This document shows positions 1-7,782 of a stretch of 64,000 nt of DNA, piece after piece. Numbering within the stretch: the first letter of the stretch is position 1; every line of letters starts with the position of its first letter. The notes beneath the pieces are model-generated. The model worked only from the letters and a program-made list of their open reading frames with translations. It did no database searches and had not been told where the DNA came from. This DNA is from DASQUK01 sp963756425 (GTDB lineage: Bacteria; Actinomycetota; Acidimicrobiia; Acidimicrobiales; VFJN01). The position numbers and the translations under genes were made by a program. The DNA is taken from positions 341,105-405,104 of the forward strand of contig CAVWNW010000007.1 of the NCBI GenBank assembly GCA_963756425.1. The letters are read 5' to 3'.

Positions 1-393
1 GCGGACTTCCTCCCGGACATGGGCCTCGAGGTCATGGAGGCGATCCTCCAGGCCAACGACCAGATCGACGCCGTGTACACGCACGACGACGACATGGCCG
101 AGGGTGTTGTCGCCGCGATCGAGAACGCCGGCCGCGAGGACGAGATGATCCTCACCGGCGCCGGCGGCTCGTGCGCCGCATTCGACCGCATCGAGTCCGG
201 GGGCCTGTACGCCGCCACGTACCTCTACAGCCCGACCATGGCCGGTTCGGCGGTCAACATGGCCCGGCTGATCGCCCAGGGCCGGGGCTTCTCGGACCTG
301 GTCGAGCCCGAGGTTCCGTCCCAGGTCGTGGTGCCGCCGACCGAGGTGAACCAGGACACCGTCGAGGACCTGAGGGACCTCTGCTTCGACTAG
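1..393 (+). CDS. Sugar ABC transporter substrate-binding protein, C-terminal part
   Basis: This is the last 130 or so codons of a gene that starts left of the window; the reading frame is open to base 1 and stops with TAG at 391-393. The protein resembles the C-terminal lobe of periplasmic-binding-protein type 1 sugar receptors (ribose/galactose class). It has the DAVYTHDDDMAEGVVAAIE stretch that forms the second-lobe ligand pocket, where an aspartate usually contacts the sugar, followed by a GAGGS turn. Such proteins are lipoproteins or secreted receptors that deliver sugar to an ABC importer. The N-terminus, signal peptide and permease genes lie outside the window, so the substrate cannot be judged. 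A palindromic repeat follows directly and may end the transcript. Confidence 0.8.
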   Translation, partial: ADFLPDMGLEVMEAILQANDQIDAVYTHDDDMAEGVVAAIENAGREDEMILTGAGGSCAAFDRIESGGLYAATYLYSPTMAGSAVNMARLIAQGRGFSDLVEPEVPSQVVVPPTEVNQDTVEDLRDLCFD

Positions 394-403
394 GTGGTTG
401 CTT

Positions 404-474
404 CCCGAGGCAATGAGGGCCGCCACGACAGGCCCGAGGCAATAGGGGCCGACCCCGGCCCCCATTGCCTCGGG
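404..474. repeat. REP-like palindromic repeat, three copies of a 19-mer
   Basis: Three copies of one 19-base unit are packed here: CCCGAGGCAATGAGGGCCG at 404-422, CCCGAGGCAATAGGGGCCG at 433-451, and an inverted copy at 456-474. Copies two and three pair as a stem of about 18 of 19 bases with a four-base loop. It sits just after the sugar-binding protein gene and ahead of the next start, so it can serve as a transcript 3' end; there is no T-run, so it is not a textbook terminator. Confidence 0.7.
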
Positions 475-546
475 CGGACCTTGCCGGGCCGTATTGCCCC
501 AGGAACCGCACCACCGCTCGCGGATCCGGCGGGCCATGCTGGTGTC

Positions 547-1005
547 GTGGAGCTCGGGTTCTTCGACGAGGTGGCCGAGGCGGTGCGGGGCCTGGTCGCG
601 GGCGGCCGTGACGACATGCATCGGCAGGCGCGCCGGTGGGGGCTCAAGGCGTGGTTCGGCGGCCAGCGGCCTACGCGCGAGCACTACGAGGCCCAGCTGA
701 TCGCACCCGACGGGGTCGACGGCGCCGTCGACTCGGCGCTCGAGATCGGGTTCCACGCCGAGCACCCCGATGCGGAGGACAACGACGCCGCGATCGCACG
801 CTTGATGGCCGGACAGGACCGGTGGCGGGCGGCGCTCGGCGAGACGGCCGTCGCCGGCCCGTTCCTGGGGCGCTTTCCGGAATGGCGTCGCGTGTCGGAG
901 GCCTGGCCCGACCCTGACCTCCACGACCCCGACCTCCCCGTGCAGGTGGCGTTGCGGCTCACCGACTACATCGACGCCGTCGAGCCGCTGCGCCGTAAGA
1001 CCTGA
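547..1005 (+). CDS. Hypothetical protein, 152 aa
   Basis: I do not recognise this protein. The GTG at 547 is chosen over the longer frame opening at 394 because the region before it is the palindromic repeat, whose translation is meaningless. The product is soluble, acidic overall, with no signal peptide or membrane segment. It begins with an amphipathic helix (FFDEVAEAVRGLVAGG), then a WGLKAWFGGQRPTREHYEAQL stretch and a conserved-looking AEDNDAAIARLM region. A CATGCT hexamer lies six bases before the GTG, a weak version of the leaderless promoter seen elsewhere in the window. It converges on the histidine phosphatase gene. Confidence 0.6.
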   Translation: MELGFFDEVAEAVRGLVAGGRDDMHRQARRWGLKAWFGGQRPTREHYEAQLIAPDGVDGAVDSALEIGFHAEHPDAEDNDAAIARLMAGQDRWRAALGETAVAGPFLGRFPEWRRVSEAWPDPDLHDPDLPVQVALRLTDYIDAVEPLRRKT

Positions 1006-1082
1006 TCCGGCGCCAGCCCGCGGGCAGCCGGTCCCGGCCAGCCCCGGTGGCTCCTGAGCGGCTCGCTTCATGGCGCAGGATT

Positions 1083-1097
1083 GGTTGCTCAGCAACC
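1083..1097. terminator. Short hairpin between convergent genes
   Basis: GGTTGC and GCAACC form a perfect six-base stem with a TCA loop between two convergent genes. No T-run follows, so the terminator role is only suggested by position. Confidence 0.35.
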
Positions 1098-1139
1098 GTT
1101 TCGGCGCCAGGAAGGCGCAATGCGCCCGGAGGCGCAACG

Positions 1140-1859
1140 TCAGGTCAGCGGCTCCGGGGCGGTCGTGAACGCCAGGCCGAGGTGGGCGGTGTCGTTGTAG
1201 CGGCGGATCACCCAGTGATCGTCGGTGACGACGAGGTGGGAGACGGCCGCGTTGTCCGAACCGGCGAAGGTGAAGGTCCGCGCCCCACTCGCATCGGCCA
1301 GGGCTTGGCCGATGACACCGCCGTGGCACACGACCGCCACCGTCTCGTCCGGGTGGGCGGCGGCGATCCGGACGATGGCGCCACGCACCCGGGCGCCGAA
1401 CGCCTCGCCCGGCTCTGCGCCCGGGATGACGTCCCAGCGCTGCTCGGCGTACATCCGCAGCGCCACGGGATGCCCCTCGGCGACGTGCTTGCGGAACGAC
1501 CCGCCCTCCCACTCACCCAGGTAGACCTCCCGGAGGTCGGGCTCCACGTGGGGTTCGAGCCCCAGCCGAGCGGCCAGCGGCGCCGCGGTCTCGGCGGTCC
1601 GACGCAGGTTCGACACATAGATGGTTGCGATCGGCTCGTGCGCCAATCGGTCGGCGACGCGTTCCGCCTGGTCGCGGCCGACGGGGTCGAGCGGGGGGTC
1701 GCCGTGGCCGTCAACCAGCGGGAACGGGTCGCCCTCACGCGCCGGAGCGGACTCGCCGTGGCGCACCAGCAGCAGCTCGCAGGCACCGGGTGGGCGCCGG
1801 AAGCGGAGCTGCCGGTAGGTGCCGGCGTCGGGCGATTCCTCGGTGCCCTGGGAGCTCAC
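1140..1859 (-). CDS. Histidine phosphatase family protein (phosphoglycerate mutase-like)
   Basis: A 239-residue member of the histidine phosphatase superfamily. The phosphohistidine motif LVRHGES lies at residues 31-37 and the second catalytic histidine is in VVCHGGVIGQAL near residue 185. Family members remove phosphate from small molecules or proteins through a phosphohistidine intermediate; the substrate here is unknown. The GTG at 1859 gives a normal length; the open frame continues upstream but only through the Bax inhibitor gene in another frame. It starts 14 bases after the stop of the Bax inhibitor-1 gene, so the two probably share a transcript. Confidence 0.85.
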   Translation of the reverse strand: MSSQGTEESPDAGTYRQLRFRRPPGACELLLVRHGESAPAREGDPFPLVDGHGDPPLDPVGRDQAERVADRLAHEPIATIYVSNLRRTAETAAPLAARLGLEPHVEPDLREVYLGEWEGGSFRKHVAEGHPVALRMYAEQRWDVIPGAEPGEAFGARVRGAIVRIAAAHPDETVAVVCHGGVIGQALADASGARTFTFAGSDNAAVSHLVVTDDHWVIRRYNDTAHLGLAFTTAPEPLT

Positions 1860-1873
1860 GAGACCCTGCCCGC

Positions 1874-2584
1874 TCAGCGGCGGACCTGGCTCAGCAGGCG
1901 CAGCACGTACCAGAACAGCAGCATCACCGAGGCGAAGAGCTGGACTGCGGCGCCGACGTAGGCCTCCGCCGGGTAACGCCGGATGATGGTCTGGGTCTGG
2001 TACAGGATCGAGCCGCCGGCGAGGCCGATCATCGCCACCGAGAACCACACGCCCAGGTTGAGACCGAACAGCAGCGCCCCGGCGATGAGCACCAGCGCGC
2101 ACACGCCCGCCCACAGCAGGATCGGGCGCAGGTAGGACAGGTCGGCCCGCGTCACCAGGCCGATGGCGCTGAGGCCGGCGAACCCGAGGCCGGTGATGGC
2201 GGCGGCCGCCAGCACGGTCGTGGTGCCGTCGCCCTGGACCTCGAAGATGTAGTGGAGGAAGGGCGCGAAGATCACCGCCTCGGCGGCGGCCAGCGCGAAC
2301 AGGCCCGCGTACTGCCGCGACGGATTGAGGATGTCGTGGGCGGCATTGGTGGCGAGCCAGCTGACAACCATGAACGCGCCGAGCAGCAGGATCCAGCGGC
2401 CGCCGCTGTCGAACAAGACGTCGTAGAGCGACTCGGCCGCCCCCAGGTTGATCAGCAGGGCCTCGAACGCCACGAACGCCAGCAGTGCCGCCAGCAGGTG
2501 CTGGTAGACCCGGACGAGGAACTCTCCGCGCGCGACCTCGTCGAGCATGGCGACGGGTGGGTTGGACGGGGGCGCTGCGGCCAT
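1874..2584 (-). CDS. Bax inhibitor-1/YccA-type membrane protein
   Basis: A 236-residue polytopic membrane protein with about seven hydrophobic helices and the overall pattern of the TMBIM/Bax inhibitor-1 family, including the C-terminal GGSILYQTQTIIRRYP region followed by a last helix. Bacterial relatives (YetJ/BsYetJ) are pH-sensitive calcium-leak channels in the cytoplasmic membrane; calcium transport here is inferred from the family only. The ATG at 2584 follows a GGAGGAC ribosome-binding site, and a TAGCCT -10 box lies at 2623-2628 on this strand. It is the first gene of a probable pair with the histidine phosphatase. Confidence 0.8.
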   Translation of the reverse strand: MAAAPPSNPPVAMLDEVARGEFLVRVYQHLLAALLAFVAFEALLINLGAAESLYDVLFDSGGRWILLLGAFMVVSWLATNAAHDILNPSRQYAGLFALAAAEAVIFAPFLHYIFEVQGDGTTTVLAAAAITGLGFAGLSAIGLVTRADLSYLRPILLWAGVCALVLIAGALLFGLNLGVWFSVAMIGLAGGSILYQTQTIIRRYPAEAYVGAAVQLFASVMLLFWYVLRLLSQVRR

Positions 2585-2622
2585 CGGGTCCTCCGGGTGC
2601 GGCTTCGGCGGTGAACGGCGTC

Positions 2623-2628
2623 AGGCTA
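2623..2628 (-). promoter_or_regulatory. -10 box for the Bax inhibitor-1 gene
   Basis: TAGCCT on the minus strand matches the TANNNT actinobacterial -10 consensus, about 39 bases before the ATG at 2584, leaving a short leader that carries the GGAGG ribosome-binding site. Confidence 0.45.
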
Positions 2629-2833
2629 GTGGGCCCTCGCGGAAGTCATCGTGGCGTCTCGCCGGCCAGATCCGCCGCTGGACATCGTCCTCGTCGTCGC
2701 CACAGCCGCTGGCTGCGCCTTCCTCCTGCGTCCTTGCCAGCGACGAATCTGACACGGCGATTCATCCACGGAACTTCCGCGAGCGCCCACTAGTGAACGC
2801 GGATATCCGGTAGGACCCGCCGGCCCTTGCCGA

Positions 2834-2839
2834 TAGGTT
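2834..2839 (+). promoter_or_regulatory. -10 box, leaderless type, for the first DrrA gene
   Basis: TAGGTT, then eight bases, then the GTG at 2848. The spacing would put the transcription start at or beside the start codon. Confidence 0.5.
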
Positions 2840-2847
2840 CCGTTGTT

Positions 2848-3921
2848 GTGCCTGTCGTCGTTGCCGAAGGCCTGGTCAAGAGTTTCGGGGACACCAAGGC
2901 GCTCTGCGGCGTCGACTTCGACGTCGAGCGGGGACAGATCCTCGGCGTTCTCGGGCCCAATGGAGCCGGCAAGACAACCGCCGTCCGCATCCTGACGACG
3001 CTGCTCCGGCCCGACGCGGGCCGTGCCGAGATCGAAGGGATCGACGTCCTCGAGGAACCCCAGCGGGCCCGAGCCCGGATCGGCCTGACCGGCCAGTACG
3101 CCGCCGTCGACGAGGCACTCACCGGTCACGAGAACCTCGAGCAAGTGGGTCGCCTGTACCACATGGGCACCGCCGTCGCCCGCGAGCGGGCAACCGAGCT
3201 GCTCGAACGGTTCGACCTGGTCGACGCCCGCAACCGCGTCGTGAAGGGCTACTCGGGGGGCATGCGTCGGCGGCTCGACATCGCCATGAGCCTGATCGCC
3301 CGGCCCTCGGTGCTGTTCCTGGACGAGCCCACCACCGGCCTCGACCCCCGCAGCCGCCAGTCGGTGTGGGCGCTGATCGACGAGCTGGTGCGCGGGGGGA
3401 CGACCACGCTGCTGACCACGCAGTACCTCGACGAGGCCGACCGGCTGGCCGACGACATCGTCGTAATCGACCGGGGCAAGGTCATCGCTCGCGGCACCTC
3501 CGAGGAGCTCAAGCAGCAGATCGGTGGTGAGCTGATCGAGGTCATTGTCGAGGATCCCGCCGATGCGCAAAGCGTGATCGAGGTCCTGGGGCGCCATGCC
3601 TGCGGCGATCCCCACGTCGGCGACGACAAGCGAACGGTGTCGCTGCCCGTGTTCCGGGTCGAGGGGCTCGTCCCGGTCGCGGTGCGGGAGCTCGACGCCG
3701 CCGGGATCGCGGTGCACGACGTGGCCGCCAGGCGGGCGACCCTGGACGACGTCTTCTTCGCCCTCACCGGCCATGCCGCCGAGGAGGGCTCGACGAACGG
3801 CGAGGTCGGCGAGCCCGACGGGTCCGGCGACGGTCCCGGAGACGGTCACTCGGGAGCCCCGGGCGACGGTCAGGCGGCGTCCGCCGGAGACCGCGTCGTC
3901 CTGCAGGAGGCCGAGAACTGA
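2848..3921 (+). CDS. ABC exporter ATP-binding protein, DrrA family (first copy)
   Basis: A 357-residue ATPase of the DrrA/daunorubicin-resistance class. It has the Walker A motif GPNGAGKT near residue 40, signature YSGGMRRRLDIA, Walker B LFLDEPTTGLDPRS, and the DrrA-type TTQYLDEADRLADDI. The C-terminal domain after residue 220 contains the family's IEVIVED and RRATLDDVFFALTG elements. A Gly/Asp/Ser-rich tail of about 45 residues follows and is unusual. GTG 2848 is preferred over TTG 2827 because it matches the domain start and a leaderless promoter. Its stop overlaps the permease ATG by one base. DrrAB pairs export hydrophobic compounds or lipids; the cargo here is unknown. Confidence 0.87.
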   Translation: MPVVVAEGLVKSFGDTKALCGVDFDVERGQILGVLGPNGAGKTTAVRILTTLLRPDAGRAEIEGIDVLEEPQRARARIGLTGQYAAVDEALTGHENLEQVGRLYHMGTAVARERATELLERFDLVDARNRVVKGYSGGMRRRLDIAMSLIARPSVLFLDEPTTGLDPRSRQSVWALIDELVRGGTTTLLTTQYLDEADRLADDIVVIDRGKVIARGTSEELKQQIGGELIEVIVEDPADAQSVIEVLGRHACGDPHVGDDKRTVSLPVFRVEGLVPVAVRELDAAGIAVHDVAARRATLDDVFFALTGHAAEEGSTNGEVGEPDGSGDGPGDGHSGAPGDGQAASAGDRVVLQEAEN

Positions 3922-4751
3922 TGGCGACGACCGTCGACGAGGTCCTGCTCACCCCCGCCCCGGAGCACGACGTCCCGACGGGCCGGATTTGGCTGTTCCG
4001 CGACAGCTGGACCGAGGCGCTGCGTCACATCCGGGAGATGCGCCGTAGCCCCGAGCTCCTGATCTACGCCACGATCCAGCCGCTCATGTTCGTCGTGCTG
4101 TTCGTGTACGTGTTCGGCGGCGCGATCACGGCGCCGGGCTACAGCGACTACAAGCAGTACCTGCTCCCCGGGATCTTCGCCCAGACCGTGCTGTTCAACT
4201 CCACGTTCACGAGCATCGGCCTGGCCGACGATCTGACCAAGGGGATCATCGACCGGTTGCGGTCCCTGCCCATGTACCAGTCGGCGGTGCTGGTCGGGCG
4301 GACGCTCTCCGATGTGGCCCGCAACTTGCTCACGTTCGCGGTGATGCTGGGCGTGGCGTTCGCGGTCGGCTTCCGGATCGAAGGCACCATGGCCGAAGCG
4401 GTGAGCGCCACGGTCCTGCTGTTCGCCTTCAGCTACTCCTTCAGCTGGATCCAGGCGCTGGTGGGCCTGTCGGCCGGATCGGTCGAGGCGGCGAACTCGG
4501 CGGGCTTCATCTGGATGTTCCCGCTCACGTTCGTGTCCTCGGCGTTCGTGCCGGTGGAGACCATGCCCGGGTGGCTGCAGCCGATCGCCGAGCACAACCC
4601 GTTCACGATCGTCACCAACGCCACCCGCGCGCTCTACAACGGCCTCGACCCGGGGTCCGACCTGTGGATCGCGTGGGCCTGGGCGATCGGCATCGCCCTG
4701 GTGTTCAGCGTCCTCGCAATCCGCAAGTTCGCGTCGACCACCGGCAAGTGA
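3921..4751 (+). CDS. ABC-2 type exporter permease, DrrB family (first copy)
   Basis: A 276-residue integral membrane protein with six hydrophobic helices after a cytoplasmic N-terminus of about 50 residues. It contains the ABC-2 signature region (DLTKGIIDRLRSLPM) and the FPLTFVSSAFVPVETMPGWL stretch typical of DrrB permeases. The ATG overlaps the TGA of the ATPase gene (TGATG) and follows a GGAGG at 3907-3910, so translation is coupled. It would form the membrane half of an exporter with the preceding ATPase. The same blocks occur in the convergent permease at 5194-6042, marking the two as paralogues. Confidence 0.87.
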   Translation: MATTVDEVLLTPAPEHDVPTGRIWLFRDSWTEALRHIREMRRSPELLIYATIQPLMFVVLFVYVFGGAITAPGYSDYKQYLLPGIFAQTVLFNSTFTSIGLADDLTKGIIDRLRSLPMYQSAVLVGRTLSDVARNLLTFAVMLGVAFAVGFRIEGTMAEAVSATVLLFAFSYSFSWIQALVGLSAGSVEAANSAGFIWMFPLTFVSSAFVPVETMPGWLQPIAEHNPFTIVTNATRALYNGLDPGSDLWIAWAWAIGIALVFSVLAIRKFASTTGK

Positions 4752-4757
4752 CGCGGG

Positions 4758-4773
4758 CCGGCCGTCAGGCCGG
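4758..4773. terminator. Short hairpin between convergent exporter permease and NTF2-like genes
   Basis: CCGGCC and GGCCGG pair with a four-base GTCA loop, just after the permease stop and overlapping the stop of the opposing gene. It could limit read-through in both directions; no T-run is present. Confidence 0.4.
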
Positions 4774-5172
4774 GTGCTCGTGGCCGTCTCGCTGGCCGGG
4801 CGCGAACGGCCACTCCTCGAACGCGGCGCACCGGCCGTCGGCATCGAAGCCAAGGACCCAGAGGTCCCGCCAGCGCTGGGCCGGCGTGGCCCCGTGCCCG
4901 TCGTAGTCGACGTTCACCCGCACGACCGCCGTCGCGCCGTCGACGGCGACGACCTCGTGGGCCATCGTGAACGGCTCGTCGGCGCCATCGCGTTCGTCCT
5001 CCCAGAACCGTGCAATGGCCTCCAAGCCCTCGACCGGCCGCGCCCAGGGCGACGGCAGGTAGGAGGCGTCACGCGAGAACAGGTCGCCGAGCGCCTCGGT
5101 GCCGGCGGTGCGCCAGGCGAGCTTGTAGCCGTCGATCCACCGCTCCACGTCGGATCGGTCCATGACTGTCAT
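4765..5172 (-). CDS. SnoaL/NTF2-like fold protein
   Basis: A 135-residue protein with the nuclear-transport-factor-2-like pattern: an N-terminal helix (VERWIDGYKLAWRTAGTEAL), a LFSRDASYLPSPW turn, then GLEAIARFWEDERDG and three strands ending in WVLGFDADGRCAAFEEWPF. Proteins of this fold are small cone-shaped enzymes or ligand binders; the reaction cannot be told from sequence. ATG 5172 is chosen over GTG 5190 because GGGG lies five bases before it. It lies between two DrrAB pairs and shares direction with the second, 21 bases after the permease stop, so it may belong to the PadR-drrAB transcript. Confidence 0.65.
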   Translation of the reverse strand: MTVMDRSDVERWIDGYKLAWRTAGTEALGDLFSRDASYLPSPWARPVEGLEAIARFWEDERDGADEPFTMAHEVVAVDGATAVVRVNVDYDGHGATPAQRWRDLWVLGFDADGRCAAFEEWPFAPGQRDGHEHPA

Positions 5173-5193
5173 CGTGCCCCACCACACCACCGG

Positions 5194-6042
5194 CTAGGAG
5201 CGCCGGTAGCGGGCGACGGCCAGCGGCGCGAACACCAGGACCAGTCCCGCCGACCACAGCAGCGACAGGATCACCCAGTGGGCCGTGGTGCCGGTCAGGC
5301 CGGCCATCGACGGGTCGCCCAGGGCCAGGGACCGCACCGCGTTGGTCATGACCGTGATCGGCTGGTGCTTGGCGATCGGCTGCAGCCAACCCGGCATCGA
5401 GTCGACCGGCACGTAGGCGCTCGACACGAACGTCAGCGGGAACACCAGCAGCGACATGCCCTGGGCCGCCTGGGCGCTGCCGGCCACCTGCCCGATCCAG
5501 ACGAACAGCCACGTCGTGGCGAAGCCGTAGACCACGCAGAGGCCGAAGGCGGCCAGCGCCATCGCCACGTCGCCGTGGATCCGGAACCCGATGGCGAAGC
5601 CGATCGCGGTGGTGACGGCCAAGCCCCACGCCAGCACGCCGGTGTCGGCGAGCGTCCGCCCGGCCAGCAGTGCGCCGCGGGACACGGGCAGGGACCGGAG
5701 GCGGTCGAAGAAGCCGTGCTCGACGTCCTCGGCCACGCCGGCGGCGGTGCCGGTCCCGGCGAACAGCACGCTCGTCATCACGAAGCCGGGGACCAGGAAG
5801 TCGACGTAGGGGACGGGGCCGGGGCTCATGGCGCCCCCGAACACGTAGCGGAAGATCAACAGGAACATGGCGCCCTGGATCGTGCCGATGAGCACCAGTT
5901 GGGGCGTGCGCCGGAACTTGCGCAGGGTGCGGAGGGCAACCGACCGTGCGGTGGTCACGCGACCGGCGGGCGCCGGGGAGGGCGCGATCGCGGGTGCCGG
6001 CGCGGCGGCGCCGGTGGGGTGGTCGAGGGTCGTCACGGTCAT
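5194..6042 (-). CDS. ABC-2 type exporter permease, DrrB family (second copy)
   Basis: A 282-residue permease with a Pro/Ala-rich cytoplasmic N-terminus of about 40 residues and six membrane helices. It shares the FFDRLRSLPVSRGALLAGR and FPLTFVSSAYVPVDSMPGWL blocks with the permease at 3921-4751. ATG 6042 follows an AAGGAG ribosome-binding site; the longer frame upstream to 6129 is inside the ATPase gene and is rejected. It lies 19 bases after the ATPase gene of the same operon and should pair with it as an exporter of hydrophobic molecules, perhaps conferring drug tolerance. Confidence 0.87.
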   Translation of the reverse strand: MTVTTLDHPTGAAAPAPAIAPSPAPAGRVTTARSVALRTLRKFRRTPQLVLIGTIQGAMFLLIFRYVFGGAMSPGPVPYVDFLVPGFVMTSVLFAGTGTAAGVAEDVEHGFFDRLRSLPVSRGALLAGRTLADTGVLAWGLAVTTAIGFAIGFRIHGDVAMALAAFGLCVVYGFATTWLFVWIGQVAGSAQAAQGMSLLVFPLTFVSSAYVPVDSMPGWLQPIAKHQPITVMTNAVRSLALGDPSMAGLTGTTAHWVILSLLWSAGLVLVFAPLAVARYRRS

Positions 6043-6061
6043 CGGATCGAGCTCCTTGGAA

Positions 6062-7069
6062 TCAGGCGGCGTCGGCGGGGACGGCCGGCGCCTGCGGGTC
6101 GCGGGTGTCGGTGTCTGCGGGCGGCGCATCGACGGGTGCGCCGGTCAGGGTGAGGAAGACCTCGTCGAGGGTCGGGCGGCGCAGCGCGATTTCGCCGACC
6201 TCGAGGCCGATCACGTCGAGGGCCCGGACTGCGTCGTTGATGGCGTGCCGGCCACCGACGACCGGCACCGTGACCCGACGGGTGGCGGGGTCGACGCGTG
6301 GCGCCTCCGTGCCGATGGGCGCGAGTGCGCCCGCCAGGTCGACAAAGTCGTCGGCCCGGTGGGCCTGGACCTCGATCACGTCGCGGCCGGCACGTGACTT
6401 CAGCTCGGTCGGCGTGCCCTGTGCGATCACCGTGCCGTGGTCGATGATGACCACCTGGCTGGCGAGCTGGTCGGCCTCGTCGAGGTACTGCGTCGTCAGG
6501 AGCACGTCGGTGCCGTGGGCGACCAGGCCGCGGATCGCATCCCATAGGTCGATGCGGCTCCGGGGGTCGAGGCCCGTGGTGGGCTCGTCGAGCAGCAACA
6601 GGCGGGGCGCCCCGACGAGGCTGGCGCCCAGGTCGAGCCGGCGCCGCATGCCACCCGAGTACGTGCGCACCAGTCGGTCGGCGGCATCGGTCAGACCCAG
6701 CTGCGCGAGCACGGCGTCGGCGTTGGCCCGGGCGGTTGCCCGGTCGTGGCCGAAGAGCCGGGCCACCATGTCGAGGTTCTCGCGGCCGGTCATGGCCTCC
6801 TCGACCGCGGCGTACTGCCCGGCCAGGCCGATGACGCGGCGCACCCGCTCGGGGTGGCGGAGGACGTCGACGCCGTCGACGTGCAGCGATCCGGCGTCGG
6901 GGCGCACGAGCGTGGCGATGGTCCGCACGAACGTTGTTTTGCCCGCACCGTTGGGACCCAGGAGGGCGACCACCTGGCCGCTGTGGGCGACGAGATCGAG
7001 ACCGGCGAGGGCCTCGACCTTGCCGAAGCGCTTGGTGAGGCCGTGGGCCTCGACGATGGGAGGTGCCAT
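6062..7069 (-). CDS. ABC exporter ATP-binding protein, DrrA family (second copy)
   Basis: A 335-residue DrrA-type ATPase: Walker A LLGPNGAGKTT near residue 38, signature YSGGMRRRLDLG, Walker B LLLLDEPTTGLDPRS, and LLTTQYLDEADQLASQVVI with the switch region. The C-terminal domain ends with ALRRPTLDEVFLTLTG and a short Pro/Ala tail. It sits four bases downstream of the PadR gene and 19 bases upstream of its permease, so padR-drrA-drrB forms one operon. Regulation by the PadR protein is the expected arrangement for multidrug exporters of this kind. Confidence 0.88.
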   Translation of the reverse strand: MAPPIVEAHGLTKRFGKVEALAGLDLVAHSGQVVALLGPNGAGKTTFVRTIATLVRPDAGSLHVDGVDVLRHPERVRRVIGLAGQYAAVEEAMTGRENLDMVARLFGHDRATARANADAVLAQLGLTDAADRLVRTYSGGMRRRLDLGASLVGAPRLLLLDEPTTGLDPRSRIDLWDAIRGLVAHGTDVLLTTQYLDEADQLASQVVIIDHGTVIAQGTPTELKSRAGRDVIEVQAHRADDFVDLAGALAPIGTEAPRVDPATRRVTVPVVGGRHAINDAVRALDVIGLEVGEIALRRPTLDEVFLTLTGAPVDAPPADTDTRDPQAPAVPADAA

Positions 7070-7073
7070 CGGT

Positions 7074-7739
7074 TCACTCCTTGGTGTCGTCGGTGTCGGG
7101 GGAGGGGGGTAGCGGCGCGGGCGCGTCGCCGCCGTTGGGGACGAACCCCTGGTCGTGCCAGCTGCGCCACTCGTCGAGACCCGACAACGAGCCGGACTCG
7201 ATGTCGGCGATCAGCGACCGGGTGAACTCCAGCTCCGTTCGGAGCAGCGCCATCTCGTACTCGCCTTCGATGGAGAACAGGCGCGGGAGACCGCGCTTGG
7301 TGGCGATGTCCTCGGACGCCTGCATCTGGTCGAGGCGGACCTCAATCGCCTCGCAGCGCCGCCGCAGCAGCGTCACGGCCTCGTCGGGGGGAACGCCCGG
7401 GAGGAACGACAGCGCGGCCTCGTACTGGGGGAACTCCTTGATCGGGACCGACAGCAGCTCCGACAGCCAGTCGTCCATCTCGGTGCGGCCGGCGTCGGTG
7501 ATCTCGTAGACGGTGCGTGGCGGGCGCCGGCCCTCGCGGAAGGTCTCGACGGCACGGACGAGCCCCTGCCGCTCCAGTGACTCCACCACGCCGTACAGCG
7601 AGCCGTAGTTGAGCCGCACGCTCTCGTGCTTGGCGCGGCTGCGCAGTGTCTGCGCCATCTCGTAGGGGTGCATCGGCCGCTCGTAGAGGCAGGTGAGGAC
7701 CGCCAGGGCCAGGGGATTCGATCGCTTCCTCGGAGGCAT
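7074..7739 (-). CDS. PadR family transcriptional regulator
   Basis: A 221-residue PadR regulator. The N-terminal winged helix (LALAVLTCLYERPMHPYEMAQ, SLYGVVESLERQGLVRAVET, RTVYEITDAGRTEM) covers residues 8-85 and is followed by the long C-terminal helical dimerisation region of subfamily 1, then a Pro/Asp-rich tail. PadR proteins usually repress the neighbouring exporter until a drug binds. ATG 7739 is chosen; an in-frame ATG at 7751 would add four residues but lies inside the AT-rich promoter. The gene leads the padR-drrA-drrB operon and diverges from a HAD phosphatase gene. Confidence 0.87.
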   Translation of the reverse strand: MPPRKRSNPLALAVLTCLYERPMHPYEMAQTLRSRAKHESVRLNYGSLYGVVESLERQGLVRAVETFREGRRPPRTVYEITDAGRTEMDDWLSELLSVPIKEFPQYEAALSFLPGVPPDEAVTLLRRRCEAIEVRLDQMQASEDIATKRGLPRLFSIEGEYEMALLRTELEFTRSLIADIESGSLSGLDEWRSWHDQGFVPNGGDAPAPLPPSPDTDDTKE

Positions 7740-7751
7740 GCTCGTAACCAT

Positions 7752-7772
7752 ATATTCGAAATAAAGTATTCG
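7752..7772. promoter_or_regulatory. AT-rich divergent promoter and possible PadR operator
   Basis: In this GC-rich window, the short AT-rich stretch between padR and the HAD gene stands out. It holds two direct TATTCG repeats (7753-7758 and 7767-7772) 14 bases apart and a TAAAGT -10 box for the plus strand at 7762-7767. A site overlapping both promoters would suit autoregulation by PadR. Confidence 0.45.
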
Positions 7773-7782
7773 GCAACGTGCA

